Assembly (NCBI GenBank): GCA_900551245.1
Contig: URVC01000001.1
Location: forward strand, 153,753-217,752
Length of the DNA stretch: 64,000 nucleotides
Origin: an uncultured bacterium
GTDB lineage: Bacteria; Verrucomicrobiota; Lentisphaeria; Victivallales; Victivallaceae
Reading direction: 5' to 3'
The notes beneath the pieces were generated by a model, which was given only the letters and a program-made list of their open reading frames with translations, made no database searches and was not told where the DNA came from. A program made the position numbers and the translations under genes. Shown one piece after another: positions 8,001 through 16,930 of the stretch; the stretch's first letter is position 1; every line of letters starts with the position of its first letter.

Positions 8001-10466
8001 ATGGAAAATTTCATCGATTTGAGCGGCGAATGGTCGCTGAAAAGTGCGGATTGGGAACATGGGCGGACCATCCCGGCGCAACTGCCCGGGGACAACTACT
8101 CCGCTCTGCTGGCAGCGGGAGCGATTCCCGACCCCTATTTCGGCTGCAACGAAACCCTCGTGCAGGAGTTCCGCAAATATGAGTGGGAGTTTGAACGGGA
8201 GTTCGACGTTCCGGCTTCCCTGCTCGAATACGACAGCGTCTACCTCAACGTCGAACAGCTCGACACCTTCGGAACCATCTTCATCAACGGCCACCGAGTG
8301 CTCACCGGCAACAACATGTTCCGCCGCTACCGCCCGGAGGTGAAACCGGCGCTCAAACCCGGGCGCAACGTCATCCGGATTCACTTCAAATCCGCGGAAC
8401 TTGAAGCGAAAAAAGAGGCGCTCCGCCAGAAACGGGAAATCCCGATGAACGGATGCTCCAAGGTGGAACATCTCAATCTGATCCGCAAAGTCCACTGCCA
8501 CGGCGGCTGGGACTGGGGCATCACGCTGATGGTCACCGGCGTCTATGCGCCGCTCACCCTCACCGGCGTCAACCTCGCCCGGATCGACTACGTCCACACC
8601 GAGCAGATGCATGAGAAGAAGCGTGTCACCGTCACCGCCGTCGCGGAACTTTCCGCACTGCGTTCCGGCCGCAAAACCGTCACTTTCACCTTCAACGGCG
8701 AAACGAAAACCGTCATCGCCTCGCTGAAAAAAGGCGAAAACCGGGTCAAGGCGCTCTTCGTGGTTGACAATCCCAAACTCTGGTGGCCCAACGGCCTCGG
8801 AGAAGCCTCACTCTATTTGCTCACCGTCTCGACCGATGACGAAACCGTCGAGCAGGAGATCGGGCTGCGGACGCTGGAGGTCGTCAACCAGCCCGACGAA
8901 TACGGAGTTTCCATGTATTTCCGCATCAATGGATTCGATGTCTTCTGCAAGGGGGCCGACTGGATTCCCGCCGACGCGATGCCCGCCCGGGTGACACCGG
9001 CAGTGCTCGACGATCTGCTCGAATCCGCCCGGCTCGCCAATATGAACATGCTCCGCGTCTGGGGCGGCGGCCAGTATGAATCCGAGGAGTTCTACCGCCT
9101 CTGCGACCGCAAGGGGTTGCTGATCTGGCAGGATATGATGTTCGCCTGCAGCCTCTACCCCTCCAACGAGGAGTTTATCGAGAATGTCCGGCAGGAACTG
9201 AACTTCCAGATCCGCCGCCTCCGTCATCACCCCAGCCTTGCCCTCTGGTGCGGCGACAACGAGGTGATCGGCGCCACCCGCTGGTACGGAGAAGACAAAC
9301 GTCTCGTCAACACCATCCACTACGACCGTCTCAACCGGGAACTCGCCCGGATGGTCGAAACCTTCGATCCGGACCGGTTGTTCTGGCCGAGCTCCCCCTG
9401 CGGCGGCCCCAACAACTTCAATGACGGCTGGCACGACGACTCCTGCGGAGACATGCACTACTGGGAGGTTTGGCACGGCGGCAGGGAGTTCAGTGCCTAT
9501 TACTCGGTCAAGCCGCGTTTCTGTTCGGAGTTCGGCTACCAGTCCTTCCCGTCGTTTGAGACGGTCAAACGCTTCTGCCCGCCGGAACAGTTCAACGTCT
9601 TCTCGCCGGTGATGGACCATCACCAGAAATGCGTCCGCGGCAATGCGCCGATCATCGGCATGTTCGGCAAATACTTCCGCATGCCGGAGAGTTTCGAAAA
9701 CTTCCTCTATCTGTCGCAGGTGCAACAGTCGCTGGCGATCAAGACCGGCGTCGAATTCTGGCGGAGCCTCAAGCCGCGCTGCATGGGAACCATCTTCTGG
9801 CAGCTCAATGACAACTGGCCGGTCGCCTCCTGGGCGAGCATCGAATACGGCGGAAAGTGGAAACAGCTTCAGTACCATGCAAAACGGTTCTTCGCCCCGG
9901 TCATCGGCGTTCTCTACCAGGATGAGGCGAAGGTGCTGCAGCTCCATCTGGTGAGCGATCTGCCGGTCAAAGCCACCGCAACCGTGACCGCCGTGGCGTA
10001 CGACTTCGACGGGAATGAGCTCCGCCGCTTCGACCTCTCCGCTTCGCTCCGCCCGAACGAAAACCGCCGGCTCAAAAGTTTCAAGGCTTCCGAACTGGCC
10101 GATCTCGATCCCGACGCCTGCTTCATCGAGCTGGTCACCGTCGCGGAAACGGCCGAAGGCAGACGCTTCCGGCATGAGAACACCTTTTTCTTCTCCCCCT
10201 TCAAACGGTGCGATCTGCACAAAGCGGCTCTCCAGGTCCAGGTCGAAGAGAAGGACGGTCATTATTTCTGCCGCCTCACCACCGACAAGCCCGCATTCTT
10301 CGTCACGCTGGATACGCCCGGAATTCCCGGTATCTTCAGCGACAACAGCGTGACGCTGCTCCCGGGTGTTCCGGTGGAACTGGAGTTTACCCCGAAACGG
10401 AAAACCTCGTTGAAGGAGTTGCAGAAGGATCTTGCCGTCAACGATCTGCGCAACACCTACAACTGA
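8001..10466 (+). CDS. Beta-mannosidase, GH2 family
   Basis: 821 residues, close to the usual bacterial GH2 beta-mannosidase length. The opening DLSGEWSLKSADWEHGRTIP and the GDNYSALLAAGAIPDPYFG segment match the jelly-roll domain of beta-mannosidases rather than beta-galactosidases. The catalytic acid/base is Glu421 in WCGDNEV and the nucleophile Glu510 in CSEFGYQS; LRVWGGGQYE near 350 is another family hallmark. No signal peptide is present, so it hydrolyses terminal beta-mannosyl residues of imported oligosaccharides (for example from N-glycan cores or mannans) in the cytoplasm. Start supported by AGGAA upstream. A strong terminator follows the stop. The divergent LacI gene is its probable regulator. 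Confidence 0.92.
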   Translation: MENFIDLSGEWSLKSADWEHGRTIPAQLPGDNYSALLAAGAIPDPYFGCNETLVQEFRKYEWEFEREFDVPASLLEYDSVYLNVEQLDTFGTIFINGHRVLTGNNMFRRYRPEVKPALKPGRNVIRIHFKSAELEAKKEALRQKREIPMNGCSKVEHLNLIRKVHCHGGWDWGITLMVTGVYAPLTLTGVNLARIDYVHTEQMHEKKRVTVTAVAELSALRSGRKTVTFTFNGETKTVIASLKKGENRVKALFVVDNPKLWWPNGLGEASLYLLTVSTDDETVEQEIGLRTLEVVNQPDEYGVSMYFRINGFDVFCKGADWIPADAMPARVTPAVLDDLLESARLANMNMLRVWGGGQYESEEFYRLCDRKGLLIWQDMMFACSLYPSNEEFIENVRQELNFQIRRLRHHPSLALWCGDNEVIGATRWYGEDKRLVNTIHYDRLNRELARMVETFDPDRLFWPSSPCGGPNNFNDGWHDDSCGDMHYWEVWHGGREFSAYYSVKPRFCSEFGYQSFPSFETVKRFCPPEQFNVFSPVMDHHQKCVRGNAPIIGMFGKYFRMPESFENFLYLSQVQQSLAIKTGVEFWRSLKPRCMGTIFWQLNDNWPVASWASIEYGGKWKQLQYHAKRFFAPVIGVLYQDEAKVLQLHLVSDLPVKATATVTAVAYDFDGNELRRFDLSASLRPNENRRLKSFKASELADLDPDACFIELVTVAETAEGRRFRHENTFFFSPFKRCDLHKAALQVQVEEKDGHYFCRLTTDKPAFFVTLDTPGIPGIFSDNSVTLLPGVPVELEFTPKRKTSLKELQKDLAVNDLRNTYN

Positions 10467-10476
10467 GAAAAAAGAG

Positions 10477-10512
10477 AGCCCGTTCTCCGGAAAAGGAGAG
10501 CGGGCTTTTTTT
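10477..10512 (+). terminator. Rho-independent terminator after GH2
   Basis: AGCCCGTTCTCC pairs with GGAGAGCGGGCT (one non-Watson-Crick position) around a short loop, followed by a run of eight T. It starts 10 bases after the beta-mannosidase stop and separates it from the convergent lyase gene. Confidence 0.9.
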
Positions 10513-10530
10513 CGACAGCGCCGGACTGTT

Positions 10531-11427
10531 TCAGCGTTCGAGAATCTCCCGCAGCGCCGCGGCGATCTCCCGCCGTTCCGTTTCCGGCAACGGCAGGAAC
10601 GGCAGCCGCGGATTTCCGCACTCGATCCCCTTGACCAGCATCATCGCCTTGCCGGCGGCGAGGCCGCCATGCCGGTTGAGCAGATCAACCCCCTGACAGA
10701 TCTTGTGCATCCCCGCGAGGACGGCGGCCCGGTCGCCGACTTCAAAGGCGCGCCATACGGCGGTATAGAGTTCCGCGGAGTAGTTGTAGGTACTGCCGAT
10801 GAAGCACTCCGCACCGACCGCCAGCGCTCCGGCGAAGAACTCGTCGACACCGTAGATGACATCGTATTTGCCGTCGCAGGCCCAGCGGCAATTCTGATAC
10901 TCGTAAAGATTGTGGTGGTTGAATTTGATGCCGGCGAGGTTCGGAATCCGCCCGTCGGCCTTCTCCAGAAATTCCACCATCGAAAGATTCACGCCGGAAT
11001 TCATCGTGTGGTAGTAGTAGAACGGCAGTTCCGGAGCCGCCGCAGCCGCCGCCGCGCAGAACTCCACCAGCGCTTCGACACTGCCGGGTTTGAAGTAGCA
11101 GGGAGGAACCACCGAAGTGGCGTAAAATCCCAGACGCTGCGCCTCGCGGCCGAGGACCTCGACGTCACCGAGCGCAAGCGCACCGGTGTGGGCGATGAGC
11201 TTCAACCGCCCGCGCGAGGCAGCGGTCCACGCCTCCATGATCGCGATGCGTTCCGCGACGGAGCAGGAGATTCCCTCGCCGGTGGTTCCGCAGATGTAGG
11301 CCCCCTTGACGCCGTCGGCGACGAGAGAATCCGCCTGACGGGCGATCATCTCGCAGTTGAGTTCACCGTTTGCATGAAACGCCGTGAAAGGAGCGGCGAT
11401 CAATCCGGAAAGATGTTCGATTTTCAT
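10531..11427 (-). CDS. nanA: N-acetylneuraminate lyase
   Basis: 298 residues, the normal length for the DapA/NanA (class I aldolase TIM-barrel) family. The carboxylate-binding loop GTTGEG is at 47-52, the active-site Tyr is Tyr139 in FYYYH and the Schiff-base Lys is Lys168 in AGIKF. The combination YYYH...G-IKF is more like N-acetylneuraminate lyases than dihydrodipicolinate synthase (family knowledge). It would split sialic acid into N-acetylmannosamine and pyruvate in the cytoplasm. It lies 48 bases downstream of a sialidase gene on the same strand, which supports the sialic acid role. Start supported by AAGGAAG upstream. No nanE or nanK is in the window. Confidence 0.85.
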   Translation of the reverse strand: MKIEHLSGLIAAPFTAFHANGELNCEMIARQADSLVADGVKGAYICGTTGEGISCSVAERIAIMEAWTAASRGRLKLIAHTGALALGDVEVLGREAQRLGFYATSVVPPCYFKPGSVEALVEFCAAAAAAAPELPFYYYHTMNSGVNLSMVEFLEKADGRIPNLAGIKFNHHNLYEYQNCRWACDGKYDVIYGVDEFFAGALAVGAECFIGSTYNYSAELYTAVWRAFEVGDRAAVLAGMHKICQGVDLLNRHGGLAAGKAMMLVKGIECGNPRLPFLPLPETERREIAAALREILER

Positions 11428-11475
11428 GATATGCTTCCTTGAATTCCTATAAATGAAATCACGTTCTGGTGTTGC

Positions 11476-12519
11476 TCAGGGGAGGAAAAAATCCGACGGC
11501 TGAAGCGAACAACCGCGAATCTGCCCCCGGTCCACCGCGTCATCGACGATGTAATAGACGATGTAGATCTCCCCGTCCGGGAACTGGACCCAGCCGGAAT
11601 ATCCGAGATCGGCGTGAGAGGAGCGATCGTAATCGATCGGCAGAATCCGGGCGCGCGCCTCCCACCGCGAAGAGGAGAGGACGGAATCCCGGTCGGTCAA
11701 CGCGGCAAAAAAGTTCTGTGTACTGTTTCCGAATCCTCCCATGCCGCCCTGGTGGAACCGGTAGGTGATCAAAATAGAGCCGTCCTGCAGCATCCCGGCG
11801 ACGGGACGATGGCAGCCGGGAAGCGGGAAGTCGATCAAAGGCCCCCAGCTTTCGCCGTTGTCGAAGGAGAGCGTCTTCTTGCAGTCCAGCCCGCGCCCGC
11901 TGTTTTCGCGCAGGAACGCGGCGATCACGCCGTTGCCAAGCGGCAGCAGAGAGACTTCGCAAAGCTGAAACGCGGGATCCTTCGCCACCGTGACCGGTTC
12001 GCTCCAGCTTTTCCCCTGGTCGTCGGACCAGCGGAGAAACTGCGCCAGCGCGCCATCCTGCGCATGGTGTGCGGAGATGATCCAGCGGCCGTTGTCGAGT
12101 TCGAGAAGTTTATCCGGCACGATGCCGAGGAGCGGCGTCTTGACCGGCTCGCTCCAGGTGGCGCCGTCATCGCTGGAAAAGCAGAGATAATTTTCGGCCG
12201 TCTGCGTCTGCTCGCCGCCGGCCCCCCACTCCATCCGGTCAAAGATGATCACCAGCCGCCCGTCGCGCAACTGTGTGATGCGCGGGCAATTGTAGTAACA
12301 CTCCGGCTTCCGGGCCGCCGGAGTCAGCGGCCGTTTCGCAGACCAGGTCCGTCCACGGTCCGTGGATTCGGTCAGCATGATCCGGGTATAGCTGCGATCG
12401 ATATGATGGGTGCATTCGTTGAAGACCGCGATCAATTTTCCTCCGGGCGTCAACGCGACGTCGGGCCACGCCTCGTAAAGAACCGGGTCCCGACTGATGA
12501 AATATTTCTGAACGGCCAT
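11476..12519 (-). CDS. Sialidase (exo-alpha-sialidase-like, BNR repeats), no signal peptide
   Basis: 347 residues from the ATG at 12517-12519, which is preceded by GGGAGG; the longer open frame upstream codes for unlikely sequence and was rejected. Four Asp-boxes can be read: STDRGRTW, SSDDGATW, SDDQGKSW and SFDNGESW, with the N-terminal YEAWPDVALTPGGKL in the position of the Arg/FRIP region. The fold is a six-bladed beta-propeller as in GH33. No signal peptide or lipobox is visible, so it should work inside the cell. Being upstream of nanA in the same operon makes release of sialic acid from imported sialo-oligosaccharides the best reading. Confidence 0.82.
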   Translation of the reverse strand: MAVQKYFISRDPVLYEAWPDVALTPGGKLIAVFNECTHHIDRSYTRIMLTESTDRGRTWSAKRPLTPAARKPECYYNCPRITQLRDGRLVIIFDRMEWGAGGEQTQTAENYLCFSSDDGATWSEPVKTPLLGIVPDKLLELDNGRWIISAHHAQDGALAQFLRWSDDQGKSWSEPVTVAKDPAFQLCEVSLLPLGNGVIAAFLRENSGRGLDCKKTLSFDNGESWGPLIDFPLPGCHRPVAGMLQDGSILITYRFHQGGMGGFGNSTQNFFAALTDRDSVLSSSRWEARARILPIDYDRSSHADLGYSGWVQFPDGEIYIVYYIVDDAVDRGQIRGCSLQPSDFFLP

Positions 12520-12768
12520 TGCAAACCTCCCTGTGTTTCGATTACTATAACTGGAACAGCGGCAGGCGTCAATGATAAAATTCAAATTCAGATGATACAA
12601 ATTTAACACAGGGATCAACGTTGTTCCGGATTACCCCGGATTCCGATGCTCCGACTTTTGGTTATATTATTTAAAAATATTAATTAGAAAAATAAATTTC
12701 TCATGCTATTTTAAAAGAGCATAAAATAATTTCCAAAAAAGCTATCAAGCAACGGGGGAAGTTACAGA

Positions 12769-13788
12769 ATGAGCCTGCAAAAAAAATGCCAAAAAATTGC
12801 AATTACTCTATACAAAAGCTCTCTCTTTGAAAAGCTTGTCATGATTGCCAACATCCTGCTGCACGACTGGCGTCTCAGGAATTTGTTTGAATCCGACTTT
12901 CATCATGAATTTTGTGATGTTTCTGATGAAGAGATTCTCTCGTCCTTGGCTGGATTGGATTCAGCCTCGATTGCCAATGCCCAGAAATATGTAAGCCGCC
13001 AGAGAGATGTTCTCATCACCCCACAGAATCAAACCTTCTTTTTTTACAACTGTCATCGGATGTTTACCAAAAAAGAAATCAATGCCATTGAAGATATGCA
13101 ACGCAGGCACAGAAAGGAATTGAAAAAATACAAGGTTGATACTGGACTTTATTTAGGCGGCCCGGAATCTCTGGTTTACCACCATGGATTGTATGATTGC
13201 CCGGAACCGGTGAAAGCATATCTGAGAGAAGGAATTTTTCTGGATGTCGGCGGATGTTATGGCGATTCGGCTCTCGTACTTCTGAATCACTATGCGCCCC
13301 AGAAAGTCATAACATTCGAGCCATCTACCGACAACAGAAGAATTTATCGCAAAATCATGAAAAAAAACGGCATACCGGAGTCAAAATATGAATTAAGTTC
13401 ATTCGGGCTGGGGAAAGAGTATTCCACGATTTATTACTGCGAAAAATCAGGATCTGGTAATTCTCTGAAAAACGTTCATGGAGGAACAACTCAAGCAGAA
13501 ATTACCACACTGGACCAATTCTGTTCCGAACATAATCTCACAAATGTAAAATTCCTCAAAGCCGACATAGAAGGTATGGAGTTGGATATGCTACAGGGAG
13601 CCCGGACCGTCATCGAACAGAACCGGCCCGTGCTCAGTATATGCATCTATCACAGCCGGGAAGAATTTTTCGGAGTATACAAAACGCTGAAATCATGGAA
13701 TCTCGATTACTGTTTTTCTCTGAAACTCCTTCATATTGCTTCAGAATTAGTGTTATTTGCCTGGCCGAAAGAGCTGAATGAACGGTAA
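12769..13788 (+). CDS. FkbM-family SAM-dependent methyltransferase
   Basis: 339 residues. The SAM-binding motif FLDVGGCYGDSALVLL is near residue 155, followed by VITFEPSTDNRRIYRKI (acidic ribose-binding position) and FLKADIEGMELDMLQGA near 262, a hallmark of FkbM proteins, which O-methylate sugars or small molecules. The base composition is clearly richer in A and T than in every neighbouring gene, with many AAA/AAT/TTT codons, and the 250 bases upstream are also A+T-rich. It stands alone between the sialic acid genes and a FAD oxidoreductase. This suggests recent acquisition, perhaps from a glycan or surface-polysaccharide cluster. The substrate is unknown. Confidence 0.85.
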   Translation: MSLQKKCQKIAITLYKSSLFEKLVMIANILLHDWRLRNLFESDFHHEFCDVSDEEILSSLAGLDSASIANAQKYVSRQRDVLITPQNQTFFFYNCHRMFTKKEINAIEDMQRRHRKELKKYKVDTGLYLGGPESLVYHHGLYDCPEPVKAYLREGIFLDVGGCYGDSALVLLNHYAPQKVITFEPSTDNRRIYRKIMKKNGIPESKYELSSFGLGKEYSTIYYCEKSGSGNSLKNVHGGTTQAEITTLDQFCSEHNLTNVKFLKADIEGMELDMLQGARTVIEQNRPVLSICIYHSREEFFGVYKTLKSWNLDYCFSLKLLHIASELVLFAWPKELNER

Positions 13789-13887
13789 ATTTTCCCCTGT
13801 CTCTTTTCAATCATCGATTTCGCAGAATATTTTTCCTACGGGCCCCTGGGACGACAGGAACCCGTTTCGCCGAATGAGTACAAAAAT

Positions 13888-15195
13888 TTAGACAGTAACT
13901 CCCTGCTGATTCAACGCTTTCTGGATTTCACAGATGTCGGCATGGCGCGGCTCCACTCCGTCGCGGACCGCAATTGCGGCCGCGGTTCCCACCCCCTGCC
14001 CGATATTCATGCAGATCGGCATCACCCGGAAGTTGGAGTGCGCCTTGTGGGTACCGGAGATGTTGCGGCCGGAAAGCAGCAGGCCATCCACCTTCTCCGG
14101 CACGCAGGCCCGGTAGGGAATGGTGTATTGACCGCGGGCGGAAAAATGCTTCTGCGCCCCGTCCTTGTCCAACCCCGCGCCCTCCACATTGTGGATGTCG
14201 AAGTTGAACCAGTTGTGCGTGGCAATCCAGTCGTCGAACACCCGTCCGGCGACGATGTCTTCCGCCGTCATCGTATACAACCCCTTGAAGTGACGAGTCT
14301 CGCGGACTCCGACGTTCTGCGCGGAGGTCACCAGATAACAGTGTTCAAATCCGGGCAGGTACTCGCGCAGAAAGAGAACGATTTCCGGCATCTGTTTCCG
14401 GCAGACAAGTTCGGCGCGGGTAAGTTCTTCGGCACGGGTTCCGTCAATCCCGGTGACGTTGGTCATGTTGACGCAGACCTCGCCCGGCAGCCAGGTCGGA
14501 TAGACCAGCACATGGCCGGCCGGCGCCGGGAGATGCTCCCGGGCGAGCGCCTGAATCTCCCCTTTCGGCACATCGAGCAGGTGTTCGAAACTGCCGGGCA
14601 GATGCGCCCGGGAGTAATCCACGCCGCCGATGCGGAACATCAGCGTGACCGGCTGACAGCGGGAATCCTCCTCCCGGCCGAGCTGAAATTCCGCCCCGGC
14701 ACGCGCCGCCACATCGCCGTCTCCGGTGGCGTCCACGGTGATGGTGCCGAGCAGAGCTTTCCGCCCGGATTTGCTTTCGGTGACCACGCCGCGCACTCTG
14801 CCGTTCTCACAGATGGAATCGCAGACGAAGGTGTAGAGCTTCAACCGCACGCCGGCTTCGGTCAGCATATCGAGCAGCACTTTTTTCAACAGCTCGTGGC
14901 TGATCTGGTGACGGCCCGCCCCCTGTGCGGGGCAGAAAATCCCCGCCGTTTCACGATGAACCCGGTCCATCATCTCGTCGAACAGCGGGGAGTCGCATCC
15001 ATCGGTGAAGTGTGACATCATGCCGCTGGTGGCCATTCCGCCGACGCAGTTGAACTGTTCGACCAGAATGGTGTCCGCCCCGTTTCTGGCGGCGGCGATT
15101 GCGGCGGAATATCCGGCTGGCCCGCCCCCCGCGACAAGAACATCGGCGCGATCGGCAATCTCAATTTTCCGTTCCGGTTCGGTGTAGAAATCCAT
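13888..15195 (-). CDS. FAD-dependent oxidoreductase (FAD_oxidored family)
   Basis: 435 residues. The dinucleotide-binding motif is at 18-30 (ADVLVAGGGPAGYSAAIAAA), followed by ADTILVEQFNCVGGMATSGM, the pattern of the PF12831-type oxidoreductases that Lentisphaerae and Planctomycetes carry in large numbers next to sugar-degradation genes. TVDATGDGDVAARAGAE and GLLLSGRNISGTHKAH are further FAD-contact segments. No signal peptide. The ATG is preceded by GGGAGGATGG. It is divergent from the AraC gene at 15476, which probably controls it. The substrate cannot be told from the sequence. Confidence 0.85.
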   Translation of the reverse strand: MDFYTEPERKIEIADRADVLVAGGGPAGYSAAIAAARNGADTILVEQFNCVGGMATSGMMSHFTDGCDSPLFDEMMDRVHRETAGIFCPAQGAGRHQISHELLKKVLLDMLTEAGVRLKLYTFVCDSICENGRVRGVVTESKSGRKALLGTITVDATGDGDVAARAGAEFQLGREEDSRCQPVTLMFRIGGVDYSRAHLPGSFEHLLDVPKGEIQALAREHLPAPAGHVLVYPTWLPGEVCVNMTNVTGIDGTRAEELTRAELVCRKQMPEIVLFLREYLPGFEHCYLVTSAQNVGVRETRHFKGLYTMTAEDIVAGRVFDDWIATHNWFNFDIHNVEGAGLDKDGAQKHFSARGQYTIPYRACVPEKVDGLLLSGRNISGTHKAHSNFRVMPICMNIGQGVGTAAAIAVRDGVEPRHADICEIQKALNQQGVTV

Positions 15196-15475
15196 GAAAC
15201 CATCCTCCCTTTGGGATTTGAAAATCGAATTCTCTCTGTCGGATTACCGTACTGCAAAAAAAGAAAATTACCTTTGTTTTTTTATCAAACTTTCTTGAAA
15301 AATCACAGATTTGATTTATTCTCTTTCCGCGCTGAGCTCCGGGGAGCGTCATTCAACAACATACAGGAAGAGGGGTCCTCCCCGCCGGAACAATGGCAAA
15401 TTTCCCGGTGCGGTGATATATTACGAGGAGAATCCGGATAACGGCGGCCATGGCAGGTGGCAACGGAGAGGCATC

Positions 15476-16300
15476 ATGACAGAATTCGAAGCTATGCAGG
15501 AGACGTTTCGACGGGCGGAGCAACTGCCGGCGAAGCGACTGCTTTTCGCGGAGGCGCGCCCCCTGCCCCCGCCGCCGGAATGCGTCCACCTCCACCCCTG
15601 CCCCCGGATGCTGTTTCTGCTGGCCGGGCGGGAAAAGGTCTGCTTCGCCAGAGCCGGAAAGATTCAGCAGGAACTGCTCGAACCCGGCACATTGCTGTTC
15701 GCCCACCCCGGAGCATGGGTCAAGGAGACTCCGGAGGAATCCACCGATCTTTTTTCCGCAGTTCTGCTCCCGGAATGCCTCCGGTTCATCCGGCGTCGTG
15801 CAGGGGAGAAACATGTCTACCACACTGCCGCGGTCCGCTGCCGCGCCCTGCCTCTGATTCTGGAGGCGATTCTGGCCGCCGACCGGGACACGCCTCTCTG
15901 CCGCCACCTGCTCGCCCCCTTCTTCGATGCGCTGGCGGAAGAGCTGCGGGCGGAAACCGCCGCCGGCCGCCTCTCGCGCCGGGAACAGGAATGGAAACGG
16001 CTGCAGGAGTACATCACCCTCAATCTGGCCCGTGACATCGGCCGCGATGAAATCGCGGCGGCGGCCGGCCTTCAGCCGGCGACGGTCTCCCGCCGAATCC
16101 GGTCACAGAGCGGCATGACACTGCGCGAATACCTGAACGCCGCCCGGCTCAGCTACGCCCGCTGCCTGCTGGCGAAAACGGAACTCACCATCGAAGAGAT
16201 CGCCCGCCAGAGCGGCTACCGATATGCGAATTACTTCATCCGCGCCTACCGGAAAGCGTTCGGTTGCTCCCCCGGAGCGGAGCGTGCGGCAACTCACTGA
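15476..16300 (+). CDS. AraC-family transcriptional regulator
   Basis: 274 residues from the ATG at 15476, preceded by GGAGAGGC; an upstream in-frame extension is rejected because it codes for low-quality sequence. The N-terminus is a cupin-like sensor domain (CVHLHPCPRMLFLLAGREKV, LEPGTLLFAHPGAW). The C-terminal 100 residues hold the two helix-turn-helix units: IAAAAGLQPATVSRRIRSQ and LTIEEIARQSGYRYANYFIR. It is divergent from the FAD oxidoreductase gene across a 280-base gap in which nothing else was recognised, and it ends overlapping the convergent nitroreductase gene by 7 bases. Confidence 0.87.
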   Translation: MTEFEAMQETFRRAEQLPAKRLLFAEARPLPPPPECVHLHPCPRMLFLLAGREKVCFARAGKIQQELLEPGTLLFAHPGAWVKETPEESTDLFSAVLLPECLRFIRRRAGEKHVYHTAAVRCRALPLILEAILAADRDTPLCRHLLAPFFDALAEELRAETAAGRLSRREQEWKRLQEYITLNLARDIGRDEIAAAAGLQPATVSRRIRSQSGMTLREYLNAARLSYARCLLAKTELTIEEIARQSGYRYANYFIRAYRKAFGCSPGAERAATH

Positions 16301-16908
16301 CGCGGCGAAATCCAGTGCACTTTGGACTCCCGGTACTTCTGTTTCGGCATATCTTTCCCGTCGGGGCGGCCGATCGAAATGACGTTGAGCGGAATGAACT
16401 CCTCCGGCAGTTTCAGCGCCTTGGAAACCGCTTCGACCCGCGGCGCGTAGGGGTAGACACCGATCCAGACCGCGCCCAGCCCGATTCCTTCGGCGGCGAG
16501 CAGAATGTTCTCCGTCGCGGCGGAACAATCCTGCACCCACATCTCGCGGGTCGCACCTTCGCCGAACTGTCGGGAATTTCCGCAGACGACGATCGCCGCC
16601 TGTGCTTTGGCGAGCATCTTACCATACGGGAGTGACGCCGCGAGGGCGTCCAGCGTGCCGCGCTCGGTGATGACATAGAACTCCCACGGTTGCAGATTGC
16701 GGGCCGAGGGGGCGGCAAATCCGGCCCGGACCAGCTGATCGAGCTCCTTCCCGGCAACCGGTTCCGCCGTGTAGTTCCGCACGCTCTTGCGCTGATGGAT
16801 GACGGTGAGCACATCCGGCGGTGCCGCAGCGTTCTCCGCCCCGCGCGGCAGCAGAATCGCCACGACAAGAAGAACTAGAAGTATCACAATGACAATGCGT
16901 TCATACAT
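16294..16908 (-). CDS. Nitroreductase-family protein with N-terminal membrane anchor
   Basis: 204 residues. Residues 4-21 (RIVIVILLVLLVVAILLP) form a single hydrophobic helix, then a nitroreductase fold: VLTVIHQRKSVRNYTAEPV (FMN-phosphate contact Arg), FAAPSARNLQPWEFYVI and ATENILLAAEGIGLGAVWIG are family signatures. Nitroreductases reduce quinones, nitro groups or flavins using FMN and NAD(P)H and are normally soluble; here the anchor suggests either membrane attachment or export. It lies 22 bases downstream of, and on the same strand as, the AraC gene at 16931, so both may share a transcript. Its 3' end overlaps the AraC gene at 15476. Confidence 0.82.
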   Translation of the reverse strand: MYERIVIVILLVLLVVAILLPRGAENAAAPPDVLTVIHQRKSVRNYTAEPVAGKELDQLVRAGFAAPSARNLQPWEFYVITERGTLDALAASLPYGKMLAKAQAAIVVCGNSRQFGEGATREMWVQDCSAATENILLAAEGIGLGAVWIGVYPYAPRVEAVSKALKLPEEFIPLNVISIGRPDGKDMPKQKYRESKVHWISPRQ

Positions 16909-16930
16909 TTCAACCTCCTTTTTTTTGATT

